Notes under the pieces: generated by a model
The model's input: only the letters and a program-made list of their open reading frames with translations
What the model was told of the DNA's origin: nothing
Database searches by the model: none
Translations under genes and position numbers: made by a program
Assembly (NCBI GenBank): GCA_041621405.1
Contig: JBFKAV010000015.1
Span: forward strand, 1 to 36,590
Source of the DNA: JBFKAV01 sp041621405
GTDB lineage: Bacteria; Pseudomonadota; Alphaproteobacteria; Rhodobacterales; Rhodobacteraceae
Direction of reading: 5' to 3'
DNA length: 36,590 nucleotides
Shown: piece after piece, positions 31,738 to 36,590 of the stretch
Layout of the letters: the number at the start of each line of letters is the position of its first letter
Numbering within the stretch: the stretch's first letter is position 1

Positions 31738-32384
31738 CGCTCGCCTTCCCGCTCGCGCCCGAACCCGGGGATGCCGCCCGCGAGGCGGGGCGGCGCCTCT
31801 TCGCCGGCGGCGCGGAGTTCCTCAAGGGCGTGGTGGCGATGGAGGGCCTGCCGCCGGCCGACCGGGTCGAGGTCTGCTTCGCCGGCCGTTCCAACGTGGG
31901 CAAGTCGAGCCTGATCAACGCGCTGACCGGGCGCAGGTCGCTCGCCCGCGCCTCGAACACCCCGGGCCGCACCCAGGAGATCAACTACTTCACCCTGGGC
32001 GAGAGCCGCTACCTCGTCGACCTGCCCGGCTACGGCTTCGCCGAGGCGCCGGTCCGGGTGGTGGAGCGCTGGCAGCGGCTGCTCAGGGCCTATCTCGCCG
32101 GCCGCCCGACGCTGCGCCGCGCCTTCGTGCTGATCGACGCCCGCCACGGCATCAAGCCGGTCGACGAGGAGATCCTGACGCTCCTCGACCGCGCCGCGGT
32201 GACCTTCGAGGTGGTGCTGACCAAGGCCGACAAGGTGAAGGCCGCCGAGCGCGCGCGCATCCTCGACGGGGTCCGCGCCGCGCTGGCGAAACACCCCGCC
32301 GCCTACCCCGAGATCGTGCTCACCTCCTCGGAGAAGGGCGAGGGCATCGAGACCCTGCGGGCCATCGTCGCCACGTTCGAGTAG
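31734..32384 (+). CDS. engB: Ribosome-biogenesis GTPase EngB/YihA
   Basis: This 216-residue TRAFAC GTPase is needed for late 50S assembly. G1 is GRSNVGKS (51-58), G2 is in NTPGRT (75-80), G3 is DLPGYG (96-101) and G4 is TKAD (163-166), all with EngB-specific surroundings (ASNTPGRTQEINYF, GYGFAEAP). The start overlaps the MOSC stop (ATGA). A hairpin at 32443-32478 may end the operon. Confidence 0.96.
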   Translation: MTLAFPLAPEPGDAAREAGRRLFAGGAEFLKGVVAMEGLPPADRVEVCFAGRSNVGKSSLINALTGRRSLARASNTPGRTQEINYFTLGESRYLVDLPGYGFAEAPVRVVERWQRLLRAYLAGRPTLRRAFVLIDARHGIKPVDEEILTLLDRAAVTFEVVLTKADKVKAAERARILDGVRAALAKHPAAYPEIVLTSSEKGEGIETLRAIVATFE

Positions 32385-32442
32385 CTGGGTCGGCCGCCAC
32401 CGGGTTCCCCCCCGGACGGCTGAGGGACAGGGAGGGGATCGA

Positions 32443-32478
32443 TGCGCAGGCTTGCGCGGGGCGAAGCCTTGCGCGCAA
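32443..32478. terminator. Imperfect hairpin between convergent engB and SDR genes
   Basis: TGCGC-AGGCTT and AAGCCT-TGCGCGCA can pair with small bulges around a GC-rich loop. There is no clear T-run on either side, so a terminator role is tentative. Confidence 0.35.
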
Positions 32479-32518
32479 TTGGATCAGGCCCTCGGGGGCG
32501 GGACCCGCGCTTCCGATC

Positions 32519-33256
32519 CTAGACGTGCTGGCCGGCGTTCACCTCGATCTCGGTGCCGGTGACGTAGCTCGACTGCTCCGAGCAGAGGAACCAGATCACG
32601 TCGGCCACCTCGCGCGGCTGGCCGAGGCGCCGCAACGGCAGCCTCTCGACGATCCGCTCGGTGCCGGGCGAGAGGATCGAGGTCTCGACCTCCCCAGGCG
32701 CGATCGCGTTCACCCTGACCCCGAGCGGCCCGAAATCGTGCGCCATCTCGCGCGTCAGCGCGGCGAGCGCGGCCTTCGAGGTGGCGTAGGCGGCGCCGGC
32801 GAAGGGATGGACGCGTGCACCCGCGATCGAGGTCACGTTCACCACCGCGCCTCGCGCCGCGGCGAGCTCGTCCTTCAGCCCGCGCGCCAGCACAACCGGG
32901 GCGAAGAAGTTCACGTGGAAGACGTGGCCCCAGGTCCTGAGATCGGTGTCGAGCGTCGAGAGCCGGGCGCCGCCCGGCCCCTTCGGCGAAATGCCCGCGT
33001 TGTTCACCAGCGCGTCGAGCCGGCCACCGAGCATCTGCCGGATCCCCTCGATCGCCGCGATCGTGCGCTCGGGGTCGGCGAGGTCGATCTCGATGTGGTT
33101 CTCGGCCCCGCCCGGCCAGGGGCAGCGCGGGTCGAAGGGCTGGCGCGAGCAGGTCAAGACCCGCCAGCCTTCCGCCGAGAACCGCTTCACGGTGGCATGG
33201 CCGATCCCCCGGCTCGCCCCGGTGAGCAGTAGCGTCTTCTGTCCGTCTGTCGCCAT
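32519..33256 (-). CDS. Short-chain dehydrogenase/reductase
   Basis: 245 residues with the classical SDR features: nucleotide motif LLTGASRGIGHATV (TGxxxGxG at 12-19), NNAG (85-88), and the catalytic triad Ser143, Tyr157 and Lys161 (SIAG...YATSK). The end, ITGTEIEV-like VTGTEIEVNAGQHV, is typical of FabG-like classical SDRs. It is an NAD(P)-dependent alcohol dehydrogenase/ketoreductase of unknown substrate. It lies alone on the minus strand between engB and argB, interrupting the plus-strand run. Confidence 0.9.
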   Translation of the reverse strand: MATDGQKTLLLTGASRGIGHATVKRFSAEGWRVLTCSRQPFDPRCPWPGGAENHIEIDLADPERTIAAIEGIRQMLGGRLDALVNNAGISPKGPGGARLSTLDTDLRTWGHVFHVNFFAPVVLARGLKDELAAARGAVVNVTSIAGARVHPFAGAAYATSKAALAALTREMAHDFGPLGVRVNAIAPGEVETSILSPGTERIVERLPLRRLGQPREVADVIWFLCSEQSSYVTGTEIEVNAGQHV

Positions 33257-33370
33257 CCCGCGTCCTCCGCCTCGCTCTCAGCCTAGCCCGCCGCCACCGA
33301 ATGGCAATCCGCCCTTGGCAGGCCCACGCCCCTGCCCTAACAACGGCAACCGAACCCCAAGGGCCCATTG

Positions 33371-34267
33371 ATGAAGAAGCAGGACATGACCCGCGACTGG
33401 ATCGCCACCGCCCGGACGCTCTCCGAGGCACTTCCCTATTTCCAGCGCTATTCCGGCGCTGTCGTGGTCGTCAAGTTCGGCGGCAACGCGATGGGCGACG
33501 CGGCGGCGATGGCGAGCTTCGCCCAGGACATCGTGCTGATGCGCCAGGTTGGCGTGAACCCGGTCGTGGTCCACGGCGGCGGGCCGATGATCAACGACCT
33601 CCTGGGCAAGCTCGGCATCGAGAGCCGCTTCGTGAACGGCAAGCGGGTGACCGACCAGGCGACGGTCGAGGTGGTCGAGATGGTGCTCTCTGGCCTCGTC
33701 AACAAGCGCATCGTGCAGGCGATCAACGACGCCGGCGGCCGCGCCGTGGGGCTATCCGGCAAGGACGACGACATGATCGTCTGCGAGGCAGACGACCCCG
33801 CGCTCGGCTTCGTCGGCAAGCCCGTCGAAATGAACGTGCAGGTGCTGCGCGACCTCTTCTCCGCCGGGATCATCCCGGTGGTGGCGCCGGTCGCCACCGG
33901 CATGGCCGAGAACGAGACCTTCAATGTCAACGGCGACACCGCCGCCGGCGCAATCGCCGGGGCGCTCACCGCCGACCGGCTCCTGCTTCTGACCGACGTC
34001 GCCGGCGTCAAGGACGCCTCCGGCGAGGTCGTGACCCAGCTCTCCCCCGACGAGGTGCGCCGGATGATCGCCGAGGGCACCATCGCCGGCGGCATGATCC
34101 CCAAGGTCGAGACCGCGCTCGCCGCGGTCGAGGCCGGGGTGCGCGCCGCGGTGATCCTCGACGGGCGCGTCGAGAACGCCTGCCTCCTGGAGCTCTACAC
34201 CGAGCACGGCGTCGGCTCGATCATCCGCTCCACCGAGCCCCGGGTGAAGCCGCGCCGCGGAAGCTGA
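33371..34267 (+). CDS. argB: Acetylglutamate kinase
   Basis: ArgB phosphorylates N-acetylglutamate in the second step of arginine synthesis. The 298 residues show VVVKFGGNAMGD (kinase motif with the catalytic Lys), VVVHGGGPMIND, KRVTD, AGGxAVGLSGKD-like AGGRAVGLSGKDDDM, and NVNGDTAAGAIAG with the active-site Asp. The C-terminal GGMIPKV..ALAAVEAGV and EHGVGSII match the arginine-inhibited, hexameric type, though this cannot be proved by eye. The ATG at 33371 with AAGGG upstream is preferred over the TTG immediately before it. Other arg genes are not in the window. Confidence 0.96.
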   Translation: MKKQDMTRDWIATARTLSEALPYFQRYSGAVVVVKFGGNAMGDAAAMASFAQDIVLMRQVGVNPVVVHGGGPMINDLLGKLGIESRFVNGKRVTDQATVEVVEMVLSGLVNKRIVQAINDAGGRAVGLSGKDDDMIVCEADDPALGFVGKPVEMNVQVLRDLFSAGIIPVVAPVATGMAENETFNVNGDTAAGAIAGALTADRLLLLTDVAGVKDASGEVVTQLSPDEVRRMIAEGTIAGGMIPKVETALAAVEAGVRAAVILDGRVENACLLELYTEHGVGSIIRSTEPRVKPRRGS

Positions 34268-34305
34268 GGCTTGCATCCCGAGGCCCGCGGTCTCATATTC
34301 CTCCC

Positions 34306-35100
34306 GTGGAATATGAAATCGCCATCCGGGTCGGCGCCTTCCTCGGCCTCTTCGCGCTCTTCGCCGGACTCGAGGCGGCGCTGCCGAAGCGCGCCCGCCA
34401 GCTCGGGCGCGGGCGCCGATGGGGCACCAACTTCGCCATCGTCGCGCTCGACTCGATCGGCCTGAGGCTCCTGGCGATCCAGCTTCCGCTGCTCGCGATC
34501 GGCGCGGCGCTCGACGCCGGGCGGCTCGGGATCGGTCTCTTCAACGCGCTCGCCTGGCCGGCGTGGCTCGAGTTCACGCTCGCGGTGGTCGCCTTCGACC
34601 TGGCGATCTGGGCGCAGCATCTCGTCACCCACAAGGTGCCGCTGTTCTGGCGCTTCCACCGCGTCCACCACGCCGACCGCGACGTCGACGTGACCACCGG
34701 TTTCCGCTTCCACCCGGTCGAGATCCTGGCCTCGATGCTCCTGAAGATCGGGCTGGTCTATCTCCTCGGGCCCTCGGCGCTGGCGGTGCTGGCCTTCGAG
34801 GTCCTGCTGAACGGCACCGCGCTCTTCAACCACGCCAACCTGCGGCTGCCGCGCCGGCTCGACGCCCTGCTCCGCGCCGTCCTCGTCACGCCCGACATGC
34901 ACCGGGTGCACCACTCGACCTTGCGACGGGAGCACGACAGCAACTACGGCTTTGCCCTCTCGGTCTGGGACCGTATCTTCGGCACCTACCGGCCCGCGCC
35001 CGAGGGCGGGCACGAGGGCATGACCGTGGGGCTCGAATGGCAGGACGAACGACCGGCACGCCTGATCTGGAGCCTCGCGCTGCCGTTCCGAAAAGGCTGA
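34306..35100 (+). CDS. Fatty acid hydroxylase/sterol desaturase family membrane enzyme
   Basis: The 264-residue membrane protein has the di-iron histidine boxes of this superfamily: HLVTH (105-109), HRVHH (118-122) and HRVHH (199-203), together with His176. Members hydroxylate or desaturate fatty acids, sterols or carotenoids using oxygen. Four or so hydrophobic segments surround them. The start is a GTG at 34306 with no good Shine-Dalgarno; there is no ATG nearby in frame. It begins 38 bases after argB and its end overlaps the next gene, so it probably belongs to the argB-sixA transcription unit. Substrate unknown. Confidence 0.88.
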   Translation: MEYEIAIRVGAFLGLFALFAGLEAALPKRARQLGRGRRWGTNFAIVALDSIGLRLLAIQLPLLAIGAALDAGRLGIGLFNALAWPAWLEFTLAVVAFDLAIWAQHLVTHKVPLFWRFHRVHHADRDVDVTTGFRFHPVEILASMLLKIGLVYLLGPSALAVLAFEVLLNGTALFNHANLRLPRRLDALLRAVLVTPDMHRVHHSTLRREHDSNYGFALSVWDRIFGTYRPAPEGGHEGMTVGLEWQDERPARLIWSLALPFRKG

Positions 35101-35753
35101 GCTACGCGGGCCTGCTGGCCGAGTGCCACAGCATTGGGCTCGACATCTTCGGCGGCTTCCACCCCGGGCGAGGCGAGCCGGGCCTGCCCGCGGGCACCGC
35201 CACGCTCCTCTTACTCGGCCCGCACGAGCCCGGCTTCTGGACGCGGATCACCGCTGCGCCGGAGTGGCAGGACGGCGGCCCCGACCCTATCGACCGCTGG
35301 TCGGCCCGGGTGATCGGCGGCATTGCAGAGAGGCTAGGCGCCGCGGCGCTCTTTCCCTTCGCCGGGCCGCCCTGGCTGCCGTTTTTCTCCTGGGCCGAGC
35401 GCACCGGCCGGGCCTGGCCCTCGCCGGTGCGGCTCCTGGTCCACGACTGCGCCGGGCTGATGGTCAGCTACCGCGGCGCGCTGGCTCTGACCCAGCGCCT
35501 CACCCTGCCGCAGCCGCCCGCGGCCCCGCCCTGCGCCGACTGCGAGGGCCAGCCCTGCCGCAGCGCCTGCCCTGCCGACGCGCTGACCCCAAGGGGATAC
35601 GACCTGCCAGCCTGCCACGGCTTCCTCGACACCGGGCCGGGCGAACTCTGCATGACCGGCGGCTGCGCCGTTCGCCGCGCTTGCCCGGTCTCCCGTTCCT
35701 ATGGCAGGCTCGCCGCGCAGTCCGCCTATCACATGAGCCGTTTCCACCGATGA
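35037..35753 (+). CDS. Ferredoxin-like [4Fe-4S] protein
   Basis: 238 residues from the only in-frame ATG at 35037, which lies 64 bases inside the previous gene. The recognisable protein starts around LSYAGLLAECHSIGLDIFGG, so about 20 N-terminal residues may be extraneous; a CTG at 35096 (CTGA overlap) is an alternative start. The C-terminus has two Cys clusters (CADCEGQPCRSACPADAL, and C..GGC..RRACP), enough for one or two [4Fe-4S] clusters like those of 2[4Fe-4S] ferredoxins. The N-terminal part resembles a QueG-like or uncharacterised region rather than a simple ferredoxin. The role is unknown; it could pass electrons to the oxygenase-like neighbour. Stop overlaps sixA (ATGA). Confidence 0.8.
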   Translation: MAGRTTGTPDLEPRAAVPKRLSYAGLLAECHSIGLDIFGGFHPGRGEPGLPAGTATLLLLGPHEPGFWTRITAAPEWQDGGPDPIDRWSARVIGGIAERLGAAALFPFAGPPWLPFFSWAERTGRAWPSPVRLLVHDCAGLMVSYRGALALTQRLTLPQPPAAPPCADCEGQPCRSACPADALTPRGYDLPACHGFLDTGPGELCMTGGCAVRRACPVSRSYGRLAAQSAYHMSRFHR

Positions 35754-36268
35754 CACCCGAAGGCCACCGCCGCCTGATCCTGGTCCGGCACGCGAAATCC
35801 GACTGGGACGACCCCAAGCTCGCCGACCACGATCGCCCGCTGAAGGGCCGTGGCCGCCGGGCGGCGCGGGAGCTCGGGGAATGGCTCGCCTCGCGCGGCT
35901 ACCTGCCCGACGAGGTCGTCTCCTCCGACGCCGCGCGGACCCGCGAAACCTGGAAGGAGATCGCCCCCGCGCTCGCCGACGCGCCCTCTCCGGCCTGGCT
36001 GCCGGCGCTCTACCATGCCGGGGTGGAGCAGATGCTGGCCTGTCTCAAGACGGCCAGGGGCCGGACGGTGCTGATGATCGGCCACAACCCCGGGCTCGCC
36101 GCCTTCGCGGCGATGCTGCCCGCGACCCCCCCGGCAGATCCGGACCTCGCGCGGTTCCCCACCGCCGCGACGCTGGTCGTGGATTTCGAGATCGGCAGCT
36201 GGGCCGAGCTCGAGCCGGGGCGCGGCTCGGTGCTCGACTTCTTCACCCCTTCCGAACGCGGCCGCTGA
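35750..36268 (+). CDS. SixA-like histidine phosphatase
   Basis: 172 residues with the phosphoglycerate-mutase-fold catalytic motif LVRHAKSDW (RHG-type, with His14), a second conserved Arg in SSDAARTRET, and the second His in MIGHNPGLAAF. SixA removes phosphate from phospho-histidine on relay proteins; this short form is typical of that group, which also contains phosphatases of unknown target. The ATG overlaps the stop of the ferredoxin-like gene. Whether it acts on the orphan kinase upstream in the window cannot be judged. Confidence 0.9.
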   Translation: MTPEGHRRLILVRHAKSDWDDPKLADHDRPLKGRGRRAARELGEWLASRGYLPDEVVSSDAARTRETWKEIAPALADAPSPAWLPALYHAGVEQMLACLKTARGRTVLMIGHNPGLAAFAAMLPATPPADPDLARFPTAATLVVDFEIGSWAELEPGRGSVLDFFTPSERGR

Positions 36269-36289
36269 CCGCGCCCGCGGCGGCGCGTC

Positions 36290-36590
36290 TCAGCCGAGGA
36301 TCTGGCTCAGGAACAGCTTGGTCCGGTCCGAGCGCGGGTTGTCGAAGAACTCCTTGGGCTCGTTCTGTTCGACGATCTGGCCCTCGTCCATGAAGATCAC
36401 CCGGTTCGCGACCTGGCGCGCGAAGCCCATCTCGTGGGTGACGACCAGCATCGTCATCCCCTCCTCGGCGAGCTCGATCATGGTGTCGAGCACCTCTTTG
36501 ATCATCTCGGGGTCGAGCGCCGAGGTGGGCTCGTCGAAGAGCATGATCCGCGGCTTCATGCAGAGCGAGCGGGCGATCGCCACGCGCTGC
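36290..36590 (-). CDS. Amino-acid ABC transporter ATP-binding protein (3' part)
   Basis: Only the C-terminal ~100 residues are present, continuing past base 36590. QRVAIARSL is the end of the signature region, IMLFDEPTSALDP the Walker B and D-loop, and VVTHEMGFARQVANRVIFMD the H-loop of polar-amino-acid transporters (GlnQ, AapP, BztD). NEPKEFFDNPRSDRTKLFLS is the usual C-terminus. It powers uptake of amino acids together with membrane and periplasmic partners outside the window. Confidence 0.92.
   Translation of the reverse strand, partial: QRVAIARSLCMKPRIMLFDEPTSALDPEMIKEVLDTMIELAEEGMTMLVVTHEMGFARQVANRVIFMDEGQIVEQNEPKEFFDNPRSDRTKLFLSQILG

Noticed and set aside
1..36590. Mobile elements, prophage, CRISPR or defence islands
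   Set aside because: No transposase, integrase, terminal repeats, spaced direct repeats or known defence genes were seen on either strand; the only tRNA shows no adjacent integrase or duplicated tRNA end.

Overview
The window looks like a stretch of chromosome from an alphaproteobacterium of the Rhodobacteraceae type. It is very GC-rich (roughly 70% by eye) with strongly GC-ending codons. It carries a MipZ division-positioning ATPase, which is an alphaproteobacterial family, and gene strings typical of that order: ffh to rpmE, and rpmH-rnpA-yidD with yidC-MOSC-engB-argB. I see no transposase, integrase, CRISPR array, rRNA or plasmid-type replication genes.

Layout. (1) 1-5640: the 3' part of a TIM-barrel NADH:flavin oxidoreductase, a PLP trans-sulfuration enzyme, a LysR regulator followed by a DMT exporter on the minus strand, and a divergent small membrane protein. 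(2) 5918-13776: thirteen same-strand genes, mostly for protein targeting and ribosome or tRNA maturation: ffh, four tandem paralogous GNAT acetyltransferases, a chorismate mutase, rpsP, an unlisted 48-residue membrane protein, rimM, a membrane protein, trmD, rplS and rpmE, closed by an intrinsic terminator. Seven of the junctions are 4-base stop/start overlaps. (3) 13874-17433: a retinol-saturase/CrtI-like oxidoreductase with a near-ideal Crp/FNR-type box upstream, an exported coiled-coil protein, mipZ, and a small convergent ORF. (4) 17672-20416: divergent glpD/glpR and a tRNA-Arg(ACG) with its own promoter and terminator. (5) 20485-24068 (minus strand): a TVP38/TMEM64 membrane protein, a MerA/Lpd-like flavoprotein and an orphan sensor histidine kinase, apparently one operon. 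(6) 24364-32384: rpmH-rnpA-yidD, an inserted minus-strand alpha/beta hydrolase, ttcA, an EAL protein with a broken GGDEF motif, yidC, a MOSC protein and engB. (7) 32519-36590: a minus-strand SDR, argB, a fatty-acid-hydroxylase-family enzyme, a ferredoxin-like protein, a SixA-type phosphatase, and the 3' end of an amino-acid ABC transporter ATPase.

How they fit together: regions 2 and 6 are the two halves of membrane-protein biogenesis (SRP protein Ffh; insertase YidC with YidD) embedded among ribosomal-protein and RNA-modification genes. The features most worth following up are the four-copy acetyltransferase chain translationally coupled to ffh, the overlooked 48-residue membrane protein before rimM, the TVP38-flavoprotein-kinase operon, and the FNR-type box. 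I did not find a clearly new defence or mobile system; most of the window is housekeeping DNA.
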